The position numbers were made by a program, and so were the translations under genes. The notes below the pieces were generated by a model. The model was not told where the DNA came from, made no database searches, and saw only the letters and a program-made list of their open reading frames with translations. Of a stretch of 64,000 nt of DNA, positions 40,506 to 51,470 are shown in pieces (position 1 is the first letter of the stretch; each line of letters begins with the position of its first letter). Origin of the DNA: Fallopia convolvulus (Eukaryota > Streptophyta > Magnoliopsida > Caryophyllales > Polygonaceae); the NCBI GenBank assembly GCA_964016875.1, contig OZ024734.1, positions 52,806,622-52,870,621 of the forward strand, in the 5' to 3' direction.

Positions 40506-41920
40506 AGTCCGACGATGTAAGAGCCCAAGTGGCTCTAATCTCTTCTTCTGGGTCGGCATGCTCATAAAACTTCTTCAACATGTGTCCATTGAATTTGAAG
40601 ATGGCTCCATTGTTATCTACTAGCTCCACCGCTCCATGTGGGTATATGTGGTGAACCACAAATGGCCCACTCCATCTTGATCTTAGCTTCCTTGGAAATA
40701 AGTAGAGTCTAGAGTTAAAGAGAAGTACCTTGTCACCAACTTCATAAGTTTTGGGCACCAATTTCTGGTCATGTCATCGCTTTGTACGCTCTTTGTAGAT
40801 CTCGGTGTTCTCGTACGCCTTTAGCCTCAGCTTCTCTAGTGCTTGCAAATCCATGAATCGTTTTGCTCCGGCCGCGTCTAGGTCCATATTGAGCTCTTTG
40901 AGAGCCCATAACGCCTTGTGCTCCATCTCGACAGGCAAATGGAACGCCTTGCCATACACTAGATTGTAGGGAAAGGTGTGTAGAGGTGTCTTGTATGCCG
41001 TTCTGTAAGCCCATAGTGCGTTGTCCAGCTTAGATGACTAATCCTTCCTTGAGCGGGAGACCGTCTTCTCCAGGATGCTTTTGATTTTGTTTGAAACTTC
41101 AACTTGGCCACTAGGTTGGGGATGATATGGTGTTGCCACCTGATGTGATACCCCATACTTAGCCAAAAGTGCTTCAAAACTCCGCTCTATGAAGTGTGAC
41201 CCACCATCACTAATGAGGACTCTCGGTACGCCAAACCTGGGGAAAATGTTAGTCTTAATAAACTTTGCCACGGTTTTAGCATCATTAGTCCTTGTAGCAA
41301 TGGCCTCCACCCACTTAGAAACATAATCAACCGCAACTAGGATATACTTGTAAGGGCCCGATGAAGGGAAACGTCCCATAAAATCTATGCCGCACACGTT
41401 GAATAATTCAACCTCTAGTATTCCTGTAAGAGGGTTCTCATGTCTCCAAGTGATGTTTCCATAGCATTGGCATTCATCACATGAAGTCACATAATCCTGT
41501 ACGTCCCTAAAAATAGTTGGCCATTAGAGACCATTTTCAAGAATCTTCGCCGTGGTTTTGAATCCTTTTGCATGGCCACCGGTGGGAAGTGTGTGACATT
41601 GACAGATCACACTCTCTATCTCTTCTTCTGGAATACATCGCCTAAAGAGGTGATCACTCCCTTGCTTAAACAAGTAAGGATCATCCCAATAGTACTGTTT
41701 AACATCATGGAGAAACTTCTTTTTCTCTTGTGGTGTCAACCCCTCGGGAATCACGCTTCCTATAATGTAGTTAGCAAAATCTGAAAACCAAGGGGTATTT
41801 GACCATTTAACAACATAAATAGAATGAAAAGAAGTAGAAGCAAGAGATGAAGAACGAAATGAATTAAAAGTAATGAAATTTTGTTGAGAAAACATACCTG
41901 GATGGGTCGTTACCACGTCT
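40504..41920 (-). pseudogene. Athila 1 integrase
   Basis: Zinc-binding HHCC (QCHTLPTGGHAKG and SCDEC) is followed by the core VCGIDFMGRFPSS, LISDGGSHF and PSGQVEVSNK, so all three acidic catalytic positions are present. Then FHLPVEMEHKALWALKELN and the C-terminal VGDKVLLFNSRL, KLRSRWSGPFVV. Frames break near 41500, 41040 and 40770, with stops between. The C-terminal end is at 40504, immediately before the conserved block. Confidence 0.88.
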
Positions 41921-42394
41921 TGTTAGGTCGGTATCGACCCTGAGGCTTCAGTTAGTATCGGCCTCTTTTAGCTCGATATCGAACTCTCCAGCTACGGTAT
42001 CGATGTGTCTTGAATCGGTACCGGTGTGATCGGCGTCCTACAACCTCGGTGATGGCTCGGTACCGACCCCATTGGGGTCGGTAATGAGCATTTTGCCGTT
42101 TTTAACCTCGTTCAGCATGAGGTGCTCGTCTGGTCTGGAGTCTTTGATTGGCACCGCATTGTTGGAGTTGATAATGTGTTCAACTGGCAACTTAGAGAAG
42201 TGATCCGCCACCAAGTTTTCTGCTCCTTTTTTATCTCGGATCTCGTGATCAAATTCCTATAATAAGAGCATCCAACATAGTAGCCTAGGTTTGGCATCCT
42301 TTTTGGCCATTAGATATCTAACGGCCTCATGGTCAGTATAAACTATTACATTGGAACCAACAAGGTAGGAACGGAATTTTTCGAAAGCAAATAC
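41921..42394 (-). pseudogene. Athila 1 RNase H remnant and linker to integrase
   Basis: From 42394 the minus strand reads FAFEKFRSYLVGS, VYTDHEAVRYLMAKKDAKPR and LVADHFSKLP, the end of gypsy RNase H. The linker (42120-41924) is made largely of GGTACCGA-type modules and reads as Gly-Thr-Asp/Glu-Pro-rich sequence. The reverse transcriptase that should precede it is absent; the Sirevirus 2 LTR abuts directly at 42395. Confidence 0.82.
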
Positions 42395-43288
42395 TGTAGG
42401 ATCATAGTTAGTCAAGACAATCGGGAACTGTTCCAATGACAGTTCCCTTACGCAGCAAAATAATGTAAAACAAATTTTAAACAGGAAATCAAAGACAGGG
42501 ACACGGTTCCTTATAGAGGAACCTCTTTAGCAAACTAGCTAAAGAGTAAACCTCTACCTCCCTTGGAGGATTTTGAACAGACACTATATTCTATTGATAG
42601 ATCTCAGGTTCCACAATACAAAGTCGAACTTCTCTATTGTTCGCAATCCCACTCACAAACAATACTAACGACTAAGACATAGTAGTTCCTAGATCTAAAC
42701 ACAACTGAATATAGATAGTGAACCTTACTCGTTCCTGTGCAGTTCCCTTTAGCACAGGAACCACGTTCATCAAGTTGATGAAGATCTTCACGCATCCTTC
42801 ATCACTTGATGCTTCCTTCCTTGAACTTTTGGATTGTTATCTTCACTGAATCAGCTCGAGCTCTCGATTTCTTTCTTTCCTTTTGTGGATCTGGTTTTCT
42901 TGCGTTGGAGATCTCTATTCGACCTAGCGGCGTCGCATTCTATTTGTGGAGTTTCTATCTTTAGCTTTGACGCCTTTTCCCTTCTTGTCTTGGGGAGTAC
43001 GACACTATTCAAAACGACTAGCGTACCCTTTTGCATTTCTATTCATTCGGAGGTTTGGCTTGCCGCCCAAGACAATAGTGAAAAGTCTTCACTATCCTTT
43101 TATTTACTTGCCACGTATGTGGGTGGCTTGACAGGGAACGTTTCCCTTGCTTTTGTAGTGAACCTGTTATCTTTCCTGATATCACTTGTACAGGGAATTA
43201 GTTCCATCTGTTTATCATTATCAAAACTTCGATTGCTCGAATGGAGAAACCATTGTTCCAGTGTTAGTTCCCTAACACTGATCCAACA
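42395..43288 (-). repeat. Sirevirus 2, 3' LTR
   Basis: 894 bp, starting TGTTGGATCAGTGTTAGGGA on the minus strand and ending GATCCTACA. The purine tract AAAAAGGGGGAAAT abuts its start. Confidence 0.92.
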
Positions 43289-43540
43289 ATTTCCCCCTTT
43301 TTGATGATGACAAACTTTCATAAAATGCAAGTAAGAACATTCTGGGATACATGAAAGATATGAGAGTTTCAAACACCAAGAACACAGGTAATTCTTTGTA
43401 GATACTTAGTTCCCCCTGAAATGGACAAGCAGTTAAATTTTCAAGATTTTTAAGCTTATAGTTCCCCCTCAGCTTATGGCTAGTTATTCTGTATTCTCTT
43501 AGACACAACGCATCTCTGCATTTTTCCACTTTTCCCCCTT
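43289..43540 (-). promoter_or_regulatory. Cluster of four polypurine tracts (Sirevirus 2)
   Basis: The minus strand has GTCAAAAGGGGGAAAA (about 43535), GAGGGGGAACT (about 43468), CAGGGGGAACTAAG (about 43418) and AAAAAGGGGGAAATTG next to the LTR (about 43297). Repeated PPT-like tracts before the 3' LTR are a described hallmark of Sireviruses; the last is the likely functional plus-strand primer. Confidence 0.8.
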
Positions 43541-43726
43541 TTGACATCATCGAAAAGAATCAAGTAGAAGAATGCAAGGAAAAGCAAGTAAAGCACAGTC
43601 ATAATTAGAGAATAAAAGCAAAATGCATTTCATTGAAACAGTGTTTAAGCAAGTACAGGAACAGACATATTAAAAGCATTGAAGGAGGGTTAAGACAACT
43701 AAGGATTGTTCTTGTAGAGGGCTTGT

Positions 43727-45633
43727 TCATGGATTAGAGGAGGAAGAGGAGGAAGGCAACTTCTTCTGAATATCTTGAAGAATAGCAAGGATGTGCTCGT
43801 TGGTTCCCTTTGTTTGTTGGATGTCTAGAAGAACATCGAGAATCCGCTCATTGACCCCACACGGACGGTTAAGAGCTTGGAGAACTGTCTTTGAGTCTCC
43901 TTGTTCAATGAACACAACAGAAGGAGCTTCTTCATTTGGTTCCTGAGAGTGCTTCATTCTCAGAATGTTGGACATGTCCATCTCTTGTCCAAGCTTTTCT
44001 TCTTCCTGAGGATTATAGACGTCGTTCCTCTTCATTATCTCCTTCACCACAGCAGCATAGGGAAGGGCATGAGACTCTTTGGCAACACACTTGCACATGT
44101 GCAAGATCATGATCTTGGGCAGATTGATTCTTTCCTTGCGCAAGAATAGATCGAGGAGAATGGCATCAGTGGAATTGAGCATTGTTCGCTTCTCTTGTCT
44201 GGGAATCACTACCCGAGTGATGTACTAGTGTGCCATCTTCCCCACTTGACTCAAACTGTGAGTCAAGACCTCTTTGCCTTGGACATGCACATGACCTAGA
44301 AGCCGTTGTAGGATAGCTTCTCTTCCATCAGTATCTTGCCAGGGTTGTTGGGGAAGTGTATCGAAGCCTTCTCTAGGAACTTGGAGTATTTTCTTGATCA
44401 TGGCGAAGGTGAAGGTGAAGTCATCCTCTTCTGTTTTCCATCTTATGACTGGGTCGAGCTCAGTTCCCTTTGTTAGGGTAAATTTTGATTAGAAGAATTT
44501 GACTTGAGCTGGATCCACCGTTGCTGGTTCGGAACAAAGCTTTTCCCATCCTTGGAACTGGATGAGTTCTTGAAGCTCGTTGAACTCATGTTCTTGAAGA
44601 AATTCAACAGTGATGACCAGAGGAATGACCAACTTCCTCTCTTCTTTCTTCTTCTTTTCCTTCTTCCCTTTTTCTTTTTCCTTCTTTTCTTTCTTTTCCT
44701 CCACCTTTTGCTTCTTAGAGCCTCTCGTTGAAGGTCGCCCAGATGGCGGTTCCCTGTAACCTATTTGAAGAGAAGGCTCTGTGTACTCCTCTATCTCATC
44801 ATCGGATGCTTCAACAGTCACTATTTCCGTTGATGGGTTTAGAGCCCACAGTTGCTCAGAGAGAAGAGGCTGTAGTTCCTCTTCGTTTTCTTCTTCATCT
44901 TCTTCTTCTTCACTCAGTTTCCTTTTCTCTTTTTGGAACGCTGACCAGTGGGATTTTTGGGAAGAGAAGCTTGAGGAGAGATTCCTTTTGGGGTTGTGGA
45001 GGAAGAAGAAGGTTGGGTAGGTTTGATGGGTGTAGTTCCTTGTGAGGTAAGGAACTCTTCTCTCTCGAATTAGGAAATAGATTGATCGAGAGTTGAGAGA
45101 TCTAGTTCCCTGTGAGGTGGAACTGGGATTGTGGGAGCTTTTGGAAGAGAGGAGGGTGCTTGAGAACTCTGGTTGTGAGGATTAGGGTTTTGAGAAGTTG
45201 AGGCCAAGAGATCTGGTCGTCTTTTGGGAGTTAGATTATCATGGATTTGGGTATGGTGTTTTGGAGAAGAATGAGAGGAGGTTTGTAGAAGCAAGGTAAG
45301 GTTAGAGTCATGGATTGTGGTTGGAACTCCCTCGATATTGACAGTGAGGGTTGAGGAACCATCCGATCTCGTAGTGAGCACCGGAATTTCAGATCTGGGA
45401 GTTGAAGGTGGTGAATTTTGAGGAGTAAGACTAGGTTGTCCATCTCTTTTCCTCAAAAGAGAATAGAGACGTTCTTTGACATCAAAGATGTACTCAGATT
45501 CATGGTGGTCAAGATCGAGATTTGTGAGGAGCATTTTTTGGAGATATTCGGGGTCATGGTTGAGGAGATGTTCAATGAGAGGATTTTTGTGATGAACCGA
45601 GAACTTGATGAGTGGTTGATTTGGGTTGGCCAT
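43727..45633 (-). pseudogene. Sirevirus 2 env-like (third) frame
   Basis: Starts at MANPNQPLIKFSVHH (45633), with a Ser/Pro/Thr-rich region to about 45070, a Lys/Glu-rich basic stretch (44.73-44.64 kb), then GWEKLCSEPATVDPAQVKFF, and after a break PRQEKRTMLNSTDAILLDLF and NLPKIMILHMCKC. It ends with repeated NEHILAILQDIQKKL-type heptads and a Ser run. Frames change at about 45060, 44485 and 44215. Co-linear with 33286-35504. Confidence 0.78.
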
Positions 45634-46500
45634 TTGTATGTTTGTTTAGAATTCTGGAAATTCAATGTTTTGAGAGCTAGGGTTTGAAGAAAGGATAGAG
45701 GAAGACGATGAAGAGGGGAGAGAAGGAGAGTGATGGATTAAGTAAGGAAAGGGGGTGAATTCGAAAAGGTTAGATACGTTACCAGGCTTTCCTCGAAACC
45801 CGCATTTAGTTACTTCAACGATAACTAGAGGGATTTACTGTCTTCCACTAAGGAATTCTTTCCAAATTAACAGTGTCTACGTGGCGATCTATGGACCAAG
45901 GTAGCGAGATGGACGGTGTTGATTCTCATTTCCCTTTTCTCAACCTGTCGCTTCAGAAATCAGTTTTCAGTGTCTTTTCTCTTTCCAATAATACAGGTGA
46001 GAGACACTTGAGTTGCAAGGGCCCTTGTAGTTCCCATGTGACGTGAAGTAGTTCCTTTCGTTTCTAACCTCATTTCCATGAACAAGTAACGGAAGACCAT
46101 ATTTGGATACGTAAAGGTATTTTGTGAAAAGACAAAGAGAAGTATCCAAACAAAGTATGGGTAGGTTATCAATATTTTTTATCATCCAGGTAATTGAATC
46201 CCGTAAAAAGGGTTTATCAATTAATTGAGGCTCATAGGAAACATTTACCTGGATAGGCGTTATGGGACAAGTCTTATGATCAACCATTCTTTCGGCTTGT
46301 AGTGAGGGATAGATAAGATCAGGTTGATCATTTTGTGCAAAAAAAAATGCTTTTTAAGGAATCAGTTCCCATACATAGTAATAAACATGTTTCATGCAAT
46401 GAGCAATTATTAAAATGATAGTACCTAAACTATGCAGTTACCTAGCTATACTAATGCTTAACTAGTCAATCATTGAGGGAAAAGATGGACCGGGACTTGT
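45634..46500 (-). other. Sirevirus 2 spacer between RNase H and env-like frame
   Basis: No conserved domain. Equivalent to 32499-33285 of Sirevirus 1, with which it shares short blocks around GTTGATCATAA and the CTTATC(T/C)ATCCCTCA region. Confidence 0.5.
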
Positions 46501-47586
46501 TTAATGTAAGAGAATCATCCCTAAGAGCATTCGAAGATGCTCAAAGGGTTGTCTGTCCAAAGCTTTGGTGAAAATATCAGCAACTTGTTCATCTATCCTG
46601 CAATGAACCATCTCAATGGAACCTTTCTCTACGTGATCACGCAGGAAATGGTGCCTAACCTTTATGTGCTTTGTTCTAGAGTGATGCACTGGGTTTTTTG
46701 AGATATTTATTGCACTAGTACTATCACATTTAATGGGAACAGTTCCAAGAGACATACCGTAGTCTTGAAGTTGATACTTGAGCCATAGGACTTGGGAACA
46801 ACAAGCAGCTGCGGCTATATATTCAGCTTCAGCAGTAGAGAGTGCCACTGAGGACTGCTTCTTTGATCCCCAAGATACTAGACAATCTCCTAGGAACTGT
46901 GCCATGCCTGATGTGCTTTTTTGATCAACTAGATGCCTTGCAAAATCAGCATCCATGAAGGAAACAAGTTCAAAGGAACTGTTCCTAGGATACCATAAGC
47001 ACAGGTTGTCTCTCCCTTTGAGGTAGCGAAAGTTCCTTTTGACTTCCTTCAAATGTGACTCCTTAGGTTTTGCTTGGAACCTTGCACAAAGACAAACAAC
47101 GAACATGATATCCGGTCTACTAGCGGTGAGATAGAGAAGGGAACCAATCATTCCTCGAAAGAGCTTTTGATTGACACTAGTTCCATTCTCATCTGCATTG
47201 AGGCGTGTGCTTGGTGAGATCGGAGTGTTGATGGGTTTTGCAGTGTCCATCCTATATTTGGATAGCATTTCCTTGATGTATTTTTGTTGATGAATCTTGG
47301 TTCCATCTTTTGTTTGAGAGATTTGAAGACCTAGAAAGAAATTGAGTTCCCCTACCATACTCGTCTCGAACTCACTACTCATTTGTTTCTCAAATTTTTC
47401 TGTAAGAACAGGGTTAGTGGAACCAAAAACTATATCATCAACATAGACTTGCACAATTAAAATGTCACCTGATTCTTTCTTCAAGAAGAGTGTCTTGTCA
47501 ATAGATCCCCTTTGATAGCCTTTGGATAGTAGAAATGAAGCAAATCTATCATACCAGGCTCGAGGTGCTTGTTTGAGGCCATATAG
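46501..47586 (-). pseudogene. Sirevirus 2 RT C-terminal half and RNase H
   Basis: Begins LYGLKQAPRAWYDRF (about 47.58 kb), then from 47484 one open frame: VYVDDIVFGSTN (RT active site), GELNFFLGLQISQ, LNADENGTSVNQK, FMDADFARHLVD (RNase H Asp), STAEAEYIAAAACC, CDSTSAI (family DNTSA, here DS) and DIFTKALDRQP. The N-terminal RT half is deleted. Confidence 0.9.
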
Positions 47587-47592
47587 AACTCA

Positions 47593-48623
47593 CTACCTGT
47601 TAAGGATATAGATTGAGGTTGAAATGGCTTCTACCCAGAAGTTCGATGGAACTCCACTTTCTAGCATCATGGCTCGAGCCATATTTTCCAAGGTGCGGTT
47701 CTTCCTTTCGACTACTCCATTTTGTTGTGGCGTTCGTGGTGCAGAGAAGTTGTGAGAGACTCCATTTTCATTGCAAAAATTGAGAAAGGCTGAATTGTCA
47801 AACTCTGTTCCATGATCTGAGCGTATTGACTGCAGCTTCGTTCCTAGACTGACTTCTGTCTTCTTTATAAACACTTCAAACTCCTTGAATACTGTTCCTT
47901 TGGAAGACAAGAAAATAACCCAAGTGAAACGTGAATAATCATCTATTATAACAAACATGTACCTGCTTCCTCCATAGCTACATGTGTCCATTGAACCACA
48001 TAGATCCATGTGTAACATTTCCAAAGGTTTGGAGGTGCTGACATTCTTCTTTGGTTTAAAGGAACTACGAGTTTGTTTCCCCTGGCACAAGCATCACACA
48101 GTTTCGCTGTATCTGGGTTTATCCTTGGTAGGCCAACCACAAGATCTTGCAAAAATAACTTCTGAATGAGACTTAGACCAGCATGTCCAAGACGTCTGTG
48201 CCAGAGATCTGTATCATTTGTGGAGACTGTAAGACATAGCTTTCTTGGAGGTTGAAAATCTTGATCAACAATGTAAACATTGTTAGACCGTTTCCCTCTA
48301 AGAATAACTTTGTTAGTGTCTTTGTTCACAACCAGACATTCATTCGAATCAAAAGTAACTATGTTGTTTCCTTGATCACAAAGTTGTGCCACACACAGTA
48401 GATTGTACCCAAGATCTGCCACAAGATTTACATTGTTGACTTTGATTGATTTGTTGAGCTTCACTTCCCCTGAGCCTTGAATTGCCCCTTTGTTTTTGTC
48501 GTCGAAGGAAACATTTCCTCCTTCAACTTGGGTGTTAAGCGAGGTTAGATTGTTCTTGTTTCCTATCATGTGGTTGGAGCATGCACTGTCTATGAACCAC
48601 ATACAGTTCCCCCTCGCTTTCAC
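47593..48623 (-). pseudogene. Sirevirus 2 protease-integrase
   Basis: Opens at GTG (48623) immediately after TTTTGTAG. Protease reads WFIDSACSNHMIG, with the family DSG changed to DSA. Pre-integrase LWHRRLGHAGLS with CDAC. A frameshift occurs near 48.05-48.09 kb. Integrase: HMDLCGSMDT (Asp kept, family GP changed to GS), RSDHGTEF and VVERKNRTLENMA. It ends SIYILNR, where the deletion joins it to RT. Confidence 0.9.
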
Positions 48624-48634
48624 CTACAAAAGAG

Positions 48635-50620
48635 TCAGTGTTTGGTTACCCAGGCAAGGTGTTCCTTGCCTGGTTCCTTACAGGGATAGTAATCAACATA
48701 ATCTGCAATGTTAACGTCAACAAAGTGATAGTTCCTGTAGGATTTCAAATGTGAAGTTCTGTTGTTGTTTCTGTTTTTGTGATTTCCAGAGACACTAACT
48801 TTAGGACATTGTTCATTGTAATGACCATGACTTCCACATGTCCAACAAGTTTTGTAATATTCACCTAGATAATACTTAGGATGAGATCTCTGAATTCTAT
48901 TTTTCTCAACAGTTTCCTTGTTCGGTCCTCTGGAACCATTTCCCTTAGCTATCTTGACATATATCTTATGTGAGTTGTTCCCAGTGTAGTAATCCTTTTT
49001 TCCTTTAGTTCCACTCTCTAGAACTCTAATCTTCCCTTCTAGATGAGAATTTTTAATTTTTTCAGTTTGTAATTCTAGGGCTCTACTTTCACTTAGTTCC
49101 CTTAGAGTGAGAGTTTTTTGATCATTTCCAGAGTCTATTTCAGAATATCCTATACCATGTCTAGAGGGGACAAACGTGACCTTAGGAATCTCTACTACTT
49201 TCTTTCCCTCAGTTATATCTAATTTCTTACTAAGAGTCTCCTTCTCTGAAGTGACAATGGCAAGAGTAGAAATAAGCTCATTTTTAGCAGTCACAGTAGA
49301 GTCAAGTTCCTTTTTCAGTCTATCACATTCTGAACAATCAACAGATTCAGTGTTTTTTAAGTCAAGTCCCCTTTCAGCAGCATCATTTTCAAGTTTTAGA
49401 CAATGCTTTTCAATTCCACTCATTTCCTTTTGTAACTTCATATTGTCTTTAACAAGTTTAGAGAGTATACGAATAAGATCAGATTTAGAGTATTTATCAA
49501 AGCAACTAGTTAGAGACAAAATACTCACATCCTCTTGAGGTTCCTTTGGGTCTCCCTTGATCGCCATAGCACACATGTTTGGTGTAGCCCAAGCCTTAGG
49601 ATCTTCATCATCAGAATCATCCCATGTTGTTATGTAGGATTTGTTCCCAGACTTATTTTCGTCATTTCCCAGAGGACAAGCCTTAGCATAGTGACCCTTC
49701 TTGAAGCACTTGAAACACGTGATGTCTTTCGCATCCTTTTCTCCTGACTTGTTGTAATCTCTTGAGTGACTGTTCCCTCCATAATTCTTCTGGAACTTTA
49801 CCTTCTTATAGAGATTACATAGTGCCTTTGTGATGAGCACTATGTCGTCCTCTTCTTCATCTTCATATTCTTGACACTGTTCCTGAACCGAATTAAGCAC
49901 CTTTTCAAGCTTAAGCGCAATTCCCTTTTCAGGTTTGTCTTGGGCTTTGTCGGAGTTCCTTCTTCTCTCATAGGTCTTTAGCTTTCCAAAGATCTCATGA
50001 AGCATGAGGTTCCTGTTGGATGGATTTTCTCTGAAAGTTGTTCGATCATGAGTCCATTCACCAGAGAGACCATCTATCACCTTCTTGACTTTGATTCGTT
50101 CAGTGACTTCAATTTCTGAGATTCCCAAGTTTTCAAGCTTAGTCAGTAGTCCCTCGAAGCGGAACTGATATGATGATACCGTCTCTCCAGGTTCCATCCT
50201 GAAGTTGTAGAACTCCTGACGAACATCCATTTGATGATCTTCCTTTAGATCTGAGCTTCCCATGTGCATTTTTTCGATTGCAGCCCACACCTCCTTAGAG
50301 GTTTTCAGATTTCCAACCTTGGCTGAGTCGATCTCACTCATGGAATAGTTGAGATACATCTTTGCCTTGTAGTTGGCTTCCATGCACTTCCACTCATTCG
50401 GCCCCCATTTTGTGAGATCATTCTCGATTTCTGGATTGATGGAGAAGTTCCCTCTCTCGATTACAACCCATGCCTGATAATCGTGGCTTCGTATCCAATC
50501 CTTCATCAGCGCTTGCCATCGCTCAAAGCGTCCTTCGATCAGCCTAGGTGGTTTGTTGCTTCCGTGTCCAACAGCACTGAGATCTGAAGACATTCTTGTA
50601 GACATCCTGCGAGTTTTCAT
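48635..50620 (-). CDS. Sirevirus 2 gag (open)
   Basis: An open frame of about 660 codons. The frame extends to 50650, but that part is the primer site and has only a TTG; the first ATG is 50620 (MKTRRM). A UBN2-type domain (RFERWQALMKDWI to EIFGKLKTYERR) is followed by an acidic stretch, zinc knuckle CFKCFKKGHYAKAC, a coiled-coil-rich central third, and a second zinc knuckle CWTCGSHGHYNEQC near the C-terminus. Gag forms the particle and binds RNA. It is the only long undamaged reading frame of the nest and could still be translated, though the element lacks a working pol. Confidence 0.9.
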   Translation of the reverse strand: MKTRRMSTRMSSDLSAVGHGSNKPPRLIEGRFERWQALMKDWIRSHDYQAWVVIERGNFSINPEIENDLTKWGPNEWKCMEANYKAKMYLNYSMSEIDSAKVGNLKTSKEVWAAIEKMHMGSSDLKEDHQMDVRQEFYNFRMEPGETVSSYQFRFEGLLTKLENLGISEIEVTERIKVKKVIDGLSGEWTHDRTTFRENPSNRNLMLHEIFGKLKTYERRRNSDKAQDKPEKGIALKLEKVLNSVQEQCQEYEDEEEDDIVLITKALCNLYKKVKFQKNYGGNSHSRDYNKSGEKDAKDITCFKCFKKGHYAKACPLGNDENKSGNKSYITTWDDSDDEDPKAWATPNMCAMAIKGDPKEPQEDVSILSLTSCFDKYSKSDLIRILSKLVKDNMKLQKEMSGIEKHCLKLENDAAERGLDLKNTESVDCSECDRLKKELDSTVTAKNELISTLAIVTSEKETLSKKLDITEGKKVVEIPKVTFVPSRHGIGYSEIDSGNDQKTLTLRELSESRALELQTEKIKNSHLEGKIRVLESGTKGKKDYYTGNNSHKIYVKIAKGNGSRGPNKETVEKNRIQRSHPKYYLGEYYKTCWTCGSHGHYNEQCPKVSVSGNHKNRNNNRTSHLKSYRNYHFVDVNIADYVDYYPCKEPGKEHLAWVTKH

Positions 50621-50634
50621 AGAAAATCTAGAGC

Positions 50635-50650
50635 CAAGCTCTGATACCAA
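50635..50650 (-). promoter_or_regulatory. Primer binding site (tRNA-iMet) of Sirevirus 2
   Basis: The minus strand reads TTGGTATCAGAGCTTGG directly after the LTR end CCTACAA, complementary to initiator Met tRNA as in Sirevirus 1. Confidence 0.9.
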
Positions 50651-50651
50651 T

Positions 50652-51435
50652 TGTAGGATCGTAGTTAGTCAAGACAATCGGGAACTGTTCTAGTGACAGT
50701 TCCCTTACGCAGTGGAATAATGTAAAAGAAACTTTAAACAAGAAATCAAAGACAGGGACACGGTTCCTTATAGAGGAACCTCTTTAGCCAACTAGCTAAA
50801 GAGTAAACCTCTACCTCCCTTGGAGGATTTTGAACACACACTATATTCTATTGATAGATCTCAGGTTCCACAATAAAAAGTCGAACTTCTCTATTGTTTG
50901 CAATCCCACTCACAAACAATACTAACGACTAAGACATAGTAGTTCCTAGATCTAAACACAACTGAATATAGATAGTGAACCTTACTCGTTCATGTGCAGT
51001 TCCCTTTAGCACAAGAACCACCTTCTCCAAGTTGATGAAGATCTTCACGCAGCCTTCATCACTTGATGCTTCCTTCCTTGAACTTCTAGATTGTTATCTT
51101 CACTGAATCAGCTCGGGCTCTCGATTTCTTTCTTTCCTTTTGTGGATCTGGTTTTCTTGTGTTGGAGAGCTCTATTCAACCTAGCGGCGTCGCATTCTAT
51201 TTATGGAGTTTCTATCTTTAGCTTTGACGCCTTTGCCCTTCTTTTCTTGGGGAGTATGACACTATTCAAAAAGACTAGCGTACCCTTTTGCATTTCTATT
51301 CATTCGGAGCTTTGGCTTGCCGCCCAAGACAATAGTGAAAAGTCTTCACTATCCTTTTATTTACTTGCCACGTACACAGATGGCTTGACAGGGAACGTTT
51401 CCCTTGCTTGACAGGGAACGTTTCCCTTGCTTTTC
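50652..51435 (-). repeat. Sirevirus 2, 5' LTR, start missing
   Basis: Matches 42395 to about 43155 of the 3' LTR. The remaining ~130-170 bp of the LTR start are replaced by short reiterated pieces at 51375-51470 and then Athila coding sequence. Confidence 0.88.
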
Positions 51436-51470
51436 CACGTACACAGATGGCTTGACACAGATGGCTTGAA
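51375..51470. repeat. Scrambled junction Sirevirus 2 / Athila 1
   Basis: CTTGACAGGGAACGTTTCCC occurs twice in a row, CCACGTACACAGATGGCTTG occurs twice, and ACACAGATGGCTTGA three times within about 95 bp. Such reiterated short pieces are typical of repair by microhomology-mediated template switching at a deletion edge. Confidence 0.8.

Larger units (their letters stand above)
42395..51435 (-). mobile_element. Sirevirus (copia) element 2, inserted in Athila 1 pol
   Basis: A minus-strand Sirevirus with a complete 3' LTR (42395-43288) and a 5' LTR lacking its first ~170 bp (50652 to about 51435). LTR hand alignment gives 31 differences in about 727 positions, about 96% identity. Order: primer site, gag (open), PR-IN, [deletion], RT end-RNase H, env-like frame, four purine tracts, LTR. 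Neither edge has a target duplication: at the high edge the LTR start and the Athila RT are both missing, so a deletion spanned that junction. An internal deletion removes the integrase end and the first half of RT. Confidence 0.88.

Noticed and set aside
42834..43304. Plus-strand Phe/Leu-rich membrane protein frames at 42834-43304 and 51091-51411
   Set aside because: The two frames are the same antisense reading of the two Sirevirus 2 LTR copies, not genes.
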